From assembly GCA_934490165.1 (NCBI GenBank), contig CAKSTB010000002.1, positions 203,821-267,820 of the forward strand: a DNA stretch of 64,000 nt, given 5' to 3'. Below are positions 44,505 through 54,100 of this stretch, one piece after another; the stretch's first letter is position 1; the number at the start of each line of letters is the position of its first letter. A program made the position numbers and the translations under genes. The notes under the pieces were generated by a model. The model had not been told where the DNA came from. It saw only the letters and a program-made list of their open reading frames with translations, and ran no database searches. The DNA is from an uncultured Ruminiclostridium sp. GTDB taxonomy: Bacteria; Bacillota; Clostridia; Oscillospirales; Ruminococcaceae.

Positions 44505-45551
44505 TTAGTTCTCCGCTATCTCCTCAATAACGCATTTGCCGCTTAAAACCGATGTTGCAATATAAGTATCATAATCGTCGTCAGGAGCTTCGCCGTTATA
44601 CACGGCAGTTCCTGTTTTTGTCAGCTTTTGCTCATTACCGCCGAGCTTTACATCAACCGAACCCGATGTCACGCTGTAGTCGATTTTAGCCTTGGTGTTT
44701 TTCGGCAGAGCGATATAGGTTCTTCCGCTCGCCATATCAAGCTCAGCCTCGGTGATTTCTCCCGTACAATATATCGAAAGACTGCCTGACATCAGATCTG
44801 ATCTTATCGTACCGCTAACGCCTGTAGCCTCGACCGATCCCGAGCTTACCTTGAATTCATTTCTTGCAGCATTAAGGCCATTGAGCACAACCTTTCCGCT
44901 CTTGCAATCCACTTTCAGATCACCCGATATCACACTGTTCTCGGTGTAACGACCTGTAAGCTCTACACTGCCCGATGCAACATCAAGCGTCAGATTCTCT
45001 GCCTGAGCGGTTGAATTTATAACTCCGCTTGCGAGCGATATATCCGATTTTTCCGCAAACGGAATATCTCCCGTTACTGAACCCGATGCGATATACATTT
45101 CCATATAATCCAGCTTTTTTGAACATCTGTATCTTTCGGGAAGTGATATTTCGATCTTTGCGGGAACAAGGTTAAATGTGAACATAGGAAATAAAAACGA
45201 GTCCTGAATTTCATGAATGATAAGCTCGCCCTTATCAATTCTACAATCAAGCTTCTTGTTTTTATCCGATGCAGTGTACTTTACAACTGTTTTTCCGTCA
45301 TTGTTATAACTGAATACGGTTTTTGCGCTGAGTACAGTCATATCTATTCCGACGTATTTATTATACTGCGTATTTTCACTATCTTCTTTGCTTTCCTCAA
45401 AGGTATATGTAGTGGTTTTCATATTTTTCTCCAGTTTATCGTTCATATACTTCTCTCCCTGTACCGCTACCGGTAACGCCAGAATGGCACAACCTGCAAT
45501 ACCGACGATCAGAAGAGCCGCCGAAATAATAAGTATTATTTTCTTCATCAA
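44505..45551 (-). CDS. DUF4097-family beta-helix protein
   Basis: 348 residues. An N-terminal membrane anchor (residues 4-28) is followed by a repetitive beta region in which SGSV/SGVI/SGKV turns recur about every 20 residues (ASGSVTGDI, ASGVINSTA, ASGSVELTG, KSGKVVLNG, SSGSVEATG, MSGSLSIYC), the DUF4097 pattern. Probably an extracytoplasmic beta-solenoid. Last gene of a PadR-DUF1700-DUF4097 operon; overlaps the DUF1700 stop by 4 bases. Such operons are tied to envelope stress in Firmicutes. Confidence 0.88.
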   Translation of the reverse strand: MMKKIILIISAALLIVGIAGCAILALPVAVQGEKYMNDKLEKNMKTTTYTFEESKEDSENTQYNKYVGIDMTVLSAKTVFSYNNDGKTVVKYTASDKNKKLDCRIDKGELIIHEIQDSFLFPMFTFNLVPAKIEISLPERYRCSKKLDYMEMYIASGSVTGDIPFAEKSDISLASGVINSTAQAENLTLDVASGSVELTGRYTENSVISGDLKVDCKSGKVVLNGLNAARNEFKVSSGSVEATGVSGTIRSDLMSGSLSIYCTGEITEAELDMASGRTYIALPKNTKAKIDYSVTSGSVDVKLGGNEQKLTKTGTAVYNGEAPDDDYDTYIATSVLSGKCVIEEIAEN

Positions 45552-46171
45552 AATTCCGCCTTTCTTCCGGTAAATGCCTTTACATGAAGCCTTGCTATTG
45601 CTTTGATCATGCCGACAAATGCCTTTATCGCATTCGGAATAAACACCGCTGTTATTCCACCCAGTCCGAGCACCGCAAGCCCTGCAAATACATTGAATAT
45701 TCCGCCGAACAGTATCGTTGTGAGGCTGTCGGGGATAAACGGAACAAATACCGCTACAATATTTGCAATGCCCGATACAATAAAGGCAAATGCTACCGCG
45801 ACATACGTTATGACGAGTGCAAACACTGTCGGTATGACCCAGTCAAGCACAAACAGGTCAAGCAGTATCACGCCCGTTATCAAGCCTCCGCTTATCCTGC
45901 CTGTATCGGATGCTACAGTACCCGCTTCATCTGTGTGCGGCATATTGTTATTGCCGTGCTGTGTGTTTTCTGTGCCGCCACCGGCATATTCCATTATTAT
46001 TTCCGCAGGGTCGCCGAGCTTTTCGCATATCTCGCTTTCGCTTTCGCCGTTCTCTGCTCCTTCGGAAAAATGCTGTTCGAAATCCTCTGCCATTTCATCA
46101 AAAGATAACGAATACCTTTTCGCTTCTTTTTGCAGAGCTTCCATAAACTCTGCCTTTGTCTGATAAATCAT
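45548..46171 (-). CDS. DUF1700 (HAAS) domain membrane protein
   Basis: 207 residues from ATG 46171 (GAGGGGGAAA upstream). N-terminal HAAS domain: AEFMEALQKEAKRYSL, then EMAEDFEQHFSEGAENGESESEICEKLGDPAEI. Three to four membrane helices follow from about residue 95. HAAS domains usually accompany PadR regulators and may pass signals to them. Confidence 0.9.
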   Translation of the reverse strand: MIYQTKAEFMEALQKEAKRYSLSFDEMAEDFEQHFSEGAENGESESEICEKLGDPAEIIMEYAGGGTENTQHGNNNMPHTDEAGTVASDTGRISGGLITGVILLDLFVLDWVIPTVFALVITYVAVAFAFIVSGIANIVAVFVPFIPDSLTTILFGGIFNVFAGLAVLGLGGITAVFIPNAIKAFVGMIKAIARLHVKAFTGRKAEF

Positions 46172-46185
46172 ACTTTGTTTCCCCC

Positions 46186-46500
46186 TCAATCTTCTATTCC
46201 TATTATTCTGTTGACCGATTTATAGAAATCTGTCCATTCGGTGAGCTGTGCCGCCAGCTTATTTCTGCCGACATCGGTCAGCGAATAGTACTTTCTTGAC
46301 GGTCCTTCGCTTGATTCTACAAAGTAGTAGGTTATACATCCTTCGTCCTTCAATCGCTTCATAAGCGGGTAAATCGTACCCTCGGTAATGTGTATACTCT
46401 CGGAAATCGAGTTTACCAGTTCATAGCCATAGCAGTCGCGCTTTGACAGCAACGCCAGCACGCACAACTCCAATGTTCCTCTTTTAAGTTGCGGATTCAT
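46186..46500 (-). CDS. PadR-family transcriptional regulator
   Basis: 104 residues from ATG 46500 (AAAGGAGC upstream). Winged helix with LKRGTLELCVLALLSKRDCYGYELVNSISE, ITEGTIYPLMKRLKDEGCI and SRKYYSLTDVGRNKL, all PadR signatures. First gene of the operon, likely autoregulated through the dyad in its own promoter. Confidence 0.93.
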   Translation of the reverse strand: MNPQLKRGTLELCVLALLSKRDCYGYELVNSISESIHITEGTIYPLMKRLKDEGCITYYFVESSEGPSRKYYSLTDVGRNKLAAQLTEWTDFYKSVNRIIGIED

Positions 46501-46535
46501 ACACTGCTCCTTTCTGTTTTTTCTTCCCCACATTT

Positions 46536-46564
46536 AGTATATCACAATGTACTGTGTGTTGCAA
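46536..46564 (-). promoter_or_regulatory. PadR operon promoter with dyad in the spacer
   Basis: Minus-strand TTGCAA (46564-46559), 17-base spacer, TATACT (46541-46536). The spacer contains CACAATGTACTGTG (46543-46556), an imperfect dyad of PadR-operator type. Confidence 0.65.
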
Positions 46565-46676
46565 GGTAGCTAATACGAAAATTCAACAAAATATTTCAGC
46601 TGTTTTTTGTGAAATGTGCACAAAAGCGCAGAAAAAAGTATTCGGTTCAATGCCTGCTTTTTTACACAGCATATAA

Positions 46677-46710
46677 AAAGCCGGAACAACCAATCGGCTG
46701 TCCCGGCTCT
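46677..46710. repeat. 34-bp direct repeat, left flank (terminator hairpin)
   Basis: A hairpin with AGCCGG and CCGGCT arms. It matches 46884-46917 with one mismatch and abuts the inserted element. Confidence 0.85.
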
Positions 46711-46883
46711 CAGACTGCCGAAAAACCTATTGTATATATAAATGGGGTCGCAGGGGCGAAGCCCCCGACAGGGACTAGGGGCGGTAGCCCCAGCAAAATA
46801 GCCCCTTTCCCAGGGAAAGGGGTTTGGGGATAGGGATAGAGAATTTGTTGCGTTTTATAAAAACAGACTTTTTCTACAGACTG
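46711..46883. mobile_element. MITE-like element, copy 2 (173 bp)
   Basis: Ends CAGACTGCCGAAAAA and TTTTTCTACAGACTG form an inverted repeat. Internal blocks GGGGCGAAGCCCCCG, GACTAGGGGCGGTAGCCCC, GGGATAGAGAATT and TATAAAAACA are shared with copy 1 at 24280-24728. No coding frame. Flanked exactly by 34-bp direct repeats. Confidence 0.8.
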
Positions 46884-46917
46884 AAAGCCGGAACAACCAA
46901 TCGGCTGTCCCGGCTTT
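46884..46917 (-). terminator. Terminator of the GH130 gene, duplicated by the insertion
   Basis: Same hairpin as 46677-46710. On the minus strand it follows the GH130 stop by 26 bases, but the T-run that would complete it now lies beyond the element, next to the left copy. Confidence 0.75.
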
Positions 46918-46943
46918 GATATATCCGAATTAAATCAATTCAA

Positions 46944-47951
46944 TCAAACACTGCTGTGCTTCTTAACGTAGTCTACAACTTCGTCAACAGTTGTGAAAGC
47001 CATGCTTACGCAGGTATCTGCACAACCATAGTAGATAGCAATTCTGCCTGTATCTGCATCGCAAAGTGCTGCACAGGGGAATGTAACGTTCTGAACGTCA
47101 CCTACGCACTCATAGTACTCTCTGGGGTTGAGGAGGTACTCAGCGCAACGATACTTAACCTTCCAGGGCTTGTCAATGTCAAGGATAGCAGCTGAGAAGC
47201 TGTATACATAACCATTGCAGCTCTGAAGAACGCCGTGGTAGAATACCAGCCAGCCTTCGCTTGTTTCTATCGGGATAGGACCTGCACCGATCTTGAGTGA
47301 TTCCCAACCCTTCATGGGAGCCATTACATGTCTGTGCTCGCCCCAGTACTTCATATCGGGTGACTGTGAAAGGTACATATCGCCGAAAGGAGTATGACCG
47401 CTGTCTGAAGGACGGCTGAACATAACGTACTTGCCGTTTATCTTACGGGGGAACATAACACCGTTTCTGTTAAAGGGAAGGAATGCGTTTTCGCACTGGT
47501 GGAACTCCTTGAAGTCCTTTGTCCAGCCCACACCGATTGTAGGCTTCCAGCCGTAAGCGTTACACCATGTGATCCAGAATCTGTCTTCGATCCATACACA
47601 TCTGGGGTCATAGCCATACTGCCAGGGGTTAGCTTCTGCTGTTTCGGGATCATCGTTGATCCACTCAACCTTTTCCTCGTTGATGTTCCAGTGTACGCCG
47701 TCCTCTGAGAAACCTGCGTGGATAGCCATGTTTCTTTCCTTGTCGTCAACACGGAAAACACCTGCAAACTTGCCCTTTTCGCTCTCGAAAGGAACAACTG
47801 CACTGTTAAAGATAGAGTTGCTTGTAGGAAGAAGGTCACGGGGGATTATGGGGTTGTTATCTGCACGCCAGATAACGTCCTTGCAACCTGCGGGACGATC
47901 CTGCCAAGGGATGTTCGGTAAAGATGTACCGTTGATTACTTTTACGTTCAT
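46944..47951 (-). CDS. GH130 beta-mannoside phosphorylase
   Basis: 335 residues, a five-bladed beta-propeller enzyme. WRADNNPIIPRDLLPTSNSIFNSAVVPF, FAGVFRVDD, YDPRCVWIEDRFWITWCN (general acid Asp) and MFPRKINGKYVMFSRPSDSGHTPFGDMYLSQS are GH130 motifs. The length is like beta-1,4-mannooligosaccharide phosphorylases such as R. albus RaMP2; a mannosyl-glucose phosphorylase is the alternative. It would split beta-mannosides with phosphate to mannose 1-phosphate in the cytosol. GGAGAATCAAG precedes the ATG. Confidence 0.92.
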   Translation of the reverse strand: MNVKVINGTSLPNIPWQDRPAGCKDVIWRADNNPIIPRDLLPTSNSIFNSAVVPFESEKGKFAGVFRVDDKERNMAIHAGFSEDGVHWNINEEKVEWINDDPETAEANPWQYGYDPRCVWIEDRFWITWCNAYGWKPTIGVGWTKDFKEFHQCENAFLPFNRNGVMFPRKINGKYVMFSRPSDSGHTPFGDMYLSQSPDMKYWGEHRHVMAPMKGWESLKIGAGPIPIETSEGWLVFYHGVLQSCNGYVYSFSAAILDIDKPWKVKYRCAEYLLNPREYYECVGDVQNVTFPCAALCDADTGRIAIYYGCADTCVSMAFTTVDEVVDYVKKHSSV

Positions 47952-47989
47952 ACTTGATTCTCCTTGATAATGTCATATTTCCGTTAAGA

Positions 47990-48041
47990 AGCGTCAAACG
48001 CTCTTTGTATTAAGTATATCATAGTCATTCTTTAAATGCAA
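47990..48041 (-). promoter_or_regulatory. GH130 promoter with downstream dyad
   Basis: Minus-strand TTGCAT (48041-48036), 17-base spacer, TATACT (48018-48013). Just beyond the start site lies AGCGT caa ACGCT (47990-48002), a possible repressor site. Confidence 0.6.
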
Positions 48042-48182
48042 GAGTTTTTGTTAAAATTTTTTACTTAATTTTTAGACTAATAAACTAAAAGATGAGTAAA
48101 TTTTGGACGTAAACTCAGGCACGGATAATCTCTTGAGTTACACTCTCAGTGGAGGGAGACGCCAGACTGACACAATGCGGAC

Positions 48183-51100
48183 ATTTCAATCCACGCCCTC
48201 ATGTAGAGGGTGACCTTTTCGAAAAGAGCGCAAGACTTGCCGAGCTTATTTCAATCCTCGCCCTCGTGTGGAGGGCGACAGTCATTTATAAGACGTGGCA
48301 GTCCAACCTTTGCATTTCAATCCTCGCCCTCGTGTGGAGGGCGACTAATTCTTGCGGTGCTTTTATCGACAGTTACATAATTTCAATCCTCGCCCTCGTG
48401 TGGAGGGCGACAAAAATTCGGAAAATCGGAAATAATAACGGAAATATTTCAATCCTCGCCCTCGTGTAGAGGGCGACCTGCTTCGAAGTGATAGATATAA
48501 CCGTCAACGATAATTTCAATCCTCGCCCTCGTGTGGAGGGCGACTATTTATATCAAGTATCCCCTCGTGATCGTCATATTTCAATCCTCGCCCTCGTGTG
48601 GAGGGCGACTTACGCCTCGTCTTTTCCCATCAGCCCATGTGTATTTCAATCCTCGCCCTCGTGTGGAGGGCGACCAGACTTCTGATAACCGCGCTGAGAA
48701 CTAAAATATTTCAATCCTCGCCCTCGTGTGGAGGGCGACCTGCACAAAATCCAACATTTCTTTAACATATGAATTTCAATCCTCGCCCTCGTGTGGAGGG
48801 CGACCGACTGGCATTACGGGCTACACATTCCGCAATGGATTTCAATCCTCGCCCTCGTGTGGAGGGCGACTGGCTTATACACAGCTGGAATGTGCAAGAG
48901 AGAATTTCAATCCTCGCCCTCGTGTGGAGGGCGACGTCTTGTCACGGTATCTGCCGTAATATGTAGCATCATTTCAATCCTCGCCCTCGTGTGGAGGGCG
49001 ACGTCATCTTGACCGTATGCTCAAGCACTACCTGATTATTTCAATCCTCGCCCTCGTGTGGAGGGCGACGGTATACAGACAGGCGATCTTGACCACATAG
49101 CAAATTTCAATCCTCGCCCTCGTGTGGAGGGCGACCCCGACTTCATCAGCCGTATACGCAGGCTTGCTTTCATTTCAATCCTCGCCCTCGTGTGGAGGGC
49201 GACGCAAATAGCGGGCTTCACTGTTCAGCCAATCTTCATATTTCAATCCTCGCCCTCGTGTGGAGGGCGACTTTGCCGTATCTTCTTCAATTCGCCCTGC
49301 GGCAAGATATTTCAATCCTCGCCCTCGTGTGGAGGGCGACATAACAGGAGGTGGCAGTATGGCACATCTTGAAGATTTCAATCCTCGCCCTCGTGTGGAG
49401 GGCGACCGGGGATCGGGAGCAAACGGCTTATACGCCGATAATTTCAATCCTCGCCCTCGTGTGGAGGGCGACGCCGATTCCGACAGAAATCAGAGAACCT
49501 GCAAGGAAATTTCAATCCTCGCCCTCGTGTGGAGGGCGACCGACCTGTACAGCCTATGACGCTGTGGAATATGAATTTCAATCCTCGCCCTCGTGTGGAG
49601 GGCGACGGATTTAAATATGAACGTCATTTGTTAAATGATGATTTCAATCCTCGCCCTCGTGTGGAGGGCGACTAGGACAGTTCTTTTCGCGCATTCGCTC
49701 TCTTGCATTTCAATCCTCGCCCTCGTGTGGAGGGCGACCGCTGACTGTAACACAGGAGTGCTGTTCAGCACATATTTCAATCCTCGCCCTCGTGTGGAGG
49801 GCGACAGGATAAAAATTCCTATCGGAAATGCGAATAACAAATTTCAATCCTCGCCCTCGTGTGGAGGGCGACCTTTTAACGATTTGTACACTTGCACAAT
49901 AAAACATTTCAATCCTCGCCCTCGTGTGGAGGGCGACCTTTGGTATCTTAACCGCTTCTGCGCAGTCATAGTCATTTCAATCCTCGCCCTCGTGTGGAGG
50001 GCGACACATCATGGTGTAATGCGGTTTCTGATACATACGACATTTCAATCCTCGCCCTCGTGTGGAGGGCGACTTATACATCATAAATTTTTAACCCCAA
50101 AAAATTAAATTTCAATCCTCGCCCTCGTGTGGAGGGCGACAATTAAAAGTGATGTAATTAGGGGGCTATTATCATTTCAATCCTCGCCCTCGTGTGGAGG
50201 GCGACGAACGAACGGTTATTTGACAAATCATAATCGTATGATTTCAATCCTCGCCCTCGTGTGGAGGGCGACCCCTATCACGCTACCGAATGGATAGATT
50301 TTTATTTAATTTCAATCCTCGCCCTCGTGTGGAGGGCGACAAAAATTCGCTCGGTCGCTATCACAGCGGAGTAATTTCAATCCTCGCCCTCGTGTGGAGG
50401 GCGACTTGCTATACTGCGCCTTCTCAGGATTGTCTATGTATTTCAATCCTCGCCCTCGTGTGGAGGGCGACACGCGTTGCGTTAATGTTACATATTACGA
50501 TGCGCATTTCAATCCTCGCCCTCGTGTGGAGGGCGACTTACTCGCTTGCGCTCAAGCTCCTGACGCTTGGATTTCAATCCTCGCCCTCGTGTGGAGGGCG
50601 ACAGGCGCAGAAGTGAAGTGCGGTACATTTACCGATATTTCAATCCTCGCCCTCGTGTGGAGGGCGACGGATTTAATAGTTCTTGCCGATTTTATTTTAT
50701 AGAATTTCAATCCTCGCCCTCGTGTGGAGGGTGACTTTGATAATATCTGAACCTGAGGGAAACGCTTGCAATTTCAATCCTCGCCCTCGTGTGGAGGGCG
50801 ACCATATAACCGAGTTTTTTGAGTTAGTCGATTATGCATTTCAATCCTCGCCCTCGTGTGGAGGGCGACTTATTCCATTGATGTGGAATGAAATAAAAAA
50901 ATTATTTCAATCCTCGCCCTCGTGTGGAGGGCGACAGCTGCTTACGATCCTTGTTGCTTATGTCGTTTCCATTTCAATCCTCGCCCTCGTGTGGAGGGCG
51001 ACGAGTTCCTATGGATAGGAAAGAAAGAGGTCGTGTATTTCAATCCTCGCCCTCGTGTGGAGGGCGACTTGGACAGTGCTGTGCTACTTGCAGATGTTGC

Positions 51101-54100
51101 CTTATTTCAATCCTCGCCCTCGTGTGGAGGGCGACCGCCGCACTTTGTAGCAATTTCCGACAGTATTTTATTTCAATCCTCGCCCTCGTGTGGAGGGCGA
51201 CCTATCAGTTGTTACAGTAACGGATTTTCCAATCGATTTCAATCCTCGCCCTCGTGTGGAGGGCGACAGGAGTTATTATGGATAGTGTAAAAAAGACGTA
51301 TATTTCAATCCTCGCCCTCGTGTGGAGGGCGACGTGTGTCAAAAACACAGATGTTTCCTATGATGCGTATTTCAATCCTCGCCCTCGTGTGGAGGGCGAC
51401 CATTTCTTTAACGTATGATAATTCGCACGAAGCCGATTTCAATCCTCGCCCTCGTGTGGAGGGCGACTAATTCACACGAAGCCGATGGGCGCAAATACTC
51501 ATCATTTCAATCCTCGCCCTCGTGTGGAGGGCGACCGAATTTGTTTATCCACGAAATGCCAACGTTGCGATTTCAATCCTCGCCCTCGTGTGGAGGGCGA
51601 CAAAATTAGAAAGAGGTGATAAAATGACAACAGGAGATTTCAATCCTCGCCCTCGTGTGGAGGGCGACAGCAAAGAACCGAAGTTCAGAGCAGAACCGAG
51701 AACATTTCAATCCTCGCCCTCGTGTGGAGGGCGACAAATCCCCTTAGCAACTGCGCAAATCCGCATTGCTAATTTCAATCCTCGCCCTCGTGTGGAGGGC
51801 GACGTTCCATGCAGAAGTCAATCAGAAATTCGGGAGTATTTCAATCCTCGCCCTCGTGTGGAGGGCGACATCCGAAAAAGAAGATTGTCGGTATATCCAT
51901 TTATTTCAATCCTCGCCCTCGTGTGGAGGGCGACCCGTTTCGGCAATCCGTGTACAGTCAATACTATTATTTCAATCCTCGCCCTCGTGTGGAGGGCGAC
52001 AGATGAAAATATATCCGATATATCCAAATTAGATATTTCAATCCTCGCCCTCGTGTGGAGGGCGACTTATAACACAAATTTGTGTTGTCTATATAAAATA
52101 TTTCAATCCTCGCCCTCGTGTGGAGGGCGACGTGTGAACAAGAGGAGTTAAAGGAAAAGCGAAAAAATTTCAATCCTCGCCCTCGTGTGGAGGGCGACTG
52201 AAGCAACTCAATTTTTGAAGCGATTTCTTTACTATTTCAATCCTCGCCCTCGTGTGGAGGGCGACACTTTCCGTCTTGCAGGTATCAATCGTATGTTGTA
52301 TTTCAATCCTCGCCCTCGTGTGGAGGGCGACTAAACTGTGTGTAAAAATCTCCGTCTGCATTATATTTCAATCCTCGCCCTCGTGTGGAGGGCGACAATA
52401 ACATTTGTTATTATTATACCTACATTGCTTATTTCAATCCTCGCCCTCGTGTGGAGGGCGACTTTGGAAATGGCTTCTATTCTCGAGATAATATCATTTC
52501 AATCCTCGCCCTCGTGTGGAGGGCGACCTTCCATAAAATTAACTCCTTTCGAGAATATATAATTTCAATCCTCGCCCTCGTGTGGAGGGCGACGCCTGTA
52601 ACCTTGCCTTTTGCGAGCATCTGACCGTATTTCAATCCTCGCCCTCGTGTGGAGGGCGACAGCACTGATTATGGAACGAGCTACGTCCCTTGCTATTTCA
52701 ATCCTCGCCCTCGTGTGGAGGGCGACAGGGCACACTGGCGATGTTACGGCTCAGAGAGGACAATTTCAATCCTCGCCCTCGTGTGGAGGGCGACGAGTTA
52801 CACACGCAAGGCTATGCATACGGTCATCATTTCAATCCTCGCCCTCGTGTGGAGGGCGACGTAACTTGCTGTTAACTTGCAACTAAATGTTATAAATTTC
52901 AATCCTCGCCCTCGTGTGGAGGGCGACTGTAGAGGTTATCTCTCTTGTACAGTACAAGTAATTTCAATCCTCGCCCTCGTGTGGAGGGCGACTGAATTTT
53001 TCCGAGAGTTCTACTACGGTATCTAATTTCAATCCTCGCCCTCGTGTGGAGGGCGACCCCGTTGGGGCGCACTTCCCCCCCTACTAGCCACTATTTCAAT
53101 CCTCGCCCTCGTGTGGAGGGCGACCGACTTGTACAGCCTATGACGCTGTAGAATATGAATTTCAATCCTCGCCCTCGTGTGGAGGGCGACTAACAGCAGC
53201 GGATTTGAAAACAGGCAGTAAAAATTTCAATCCTCGCCCTCGTGTGGAGGGCGACAGTAGTAGTACAACCATTACTCTGAAAAGTGATCATTTCAATCCT
53301 CGCCCTCGTGTGGAGGGCGACGCTCGCCGTGAGTGCGAGCGGGGTCCCGCCTATAATATTTCAATCCTCGCCCTCGTGTGGAGGGCGACCAGGTGCGACA
53401 CGATGTCGCACCTGTAATTACAGAATTTCAATCCTCGCCCTCGTGTGGAGGGCGACTGCCGAGCAGATGAAACAGATAAGGCTCGGTATCATTTCAATCC
53501 TCGCCCTCGTGTGGAGGGCGACGTAAATATCTGCCGTTTATTCCGATACCGCTTGATATTTCAATCCTCGCCCTCGTGTGGAGGGCGACTTAACATTTGA
53601 TACACGCATTACATTTGATGATGATTTCAATCCTCGCCCTCGTGTGGAGGGCGACCCTGGTCCGGTGGTAGCAATTTAATCAGATCAGCAATTTCAATCC
53701 TCGCCCTCGTGTGGAGGGCGACGCTCTACAAGTACGAAAAAGAAAAAGAAAAAAACATTTCAATCCTCGCCCTCGTGTGGAGGGCGACGTGCATACAAGG
53801 AAAATCAATCGGCAGAGCTGACATTTCAATCCTCGCCCTCGTGTGGAGGGCGACGGGAGTGGGATATAACACCCACTCCCCACGGGGATTTCAATCCTCG
53901 CCCTCGTGTGGAGGGCGACAAAAGATTTATGTTACCCGAGCATAGAAACATTAAATTTCAATCCTCGCCCTCGTGTGGAGGGCGACGTTTCAAAATCACG
54001 GCAACCTTGACCGGACATTTCATTTCAATCCTCGCCCTCGTGTGGAGGGCGACGAATATCTCGCAGAATGCACTGCTGATTATTCCGATTTCAATCCTCG

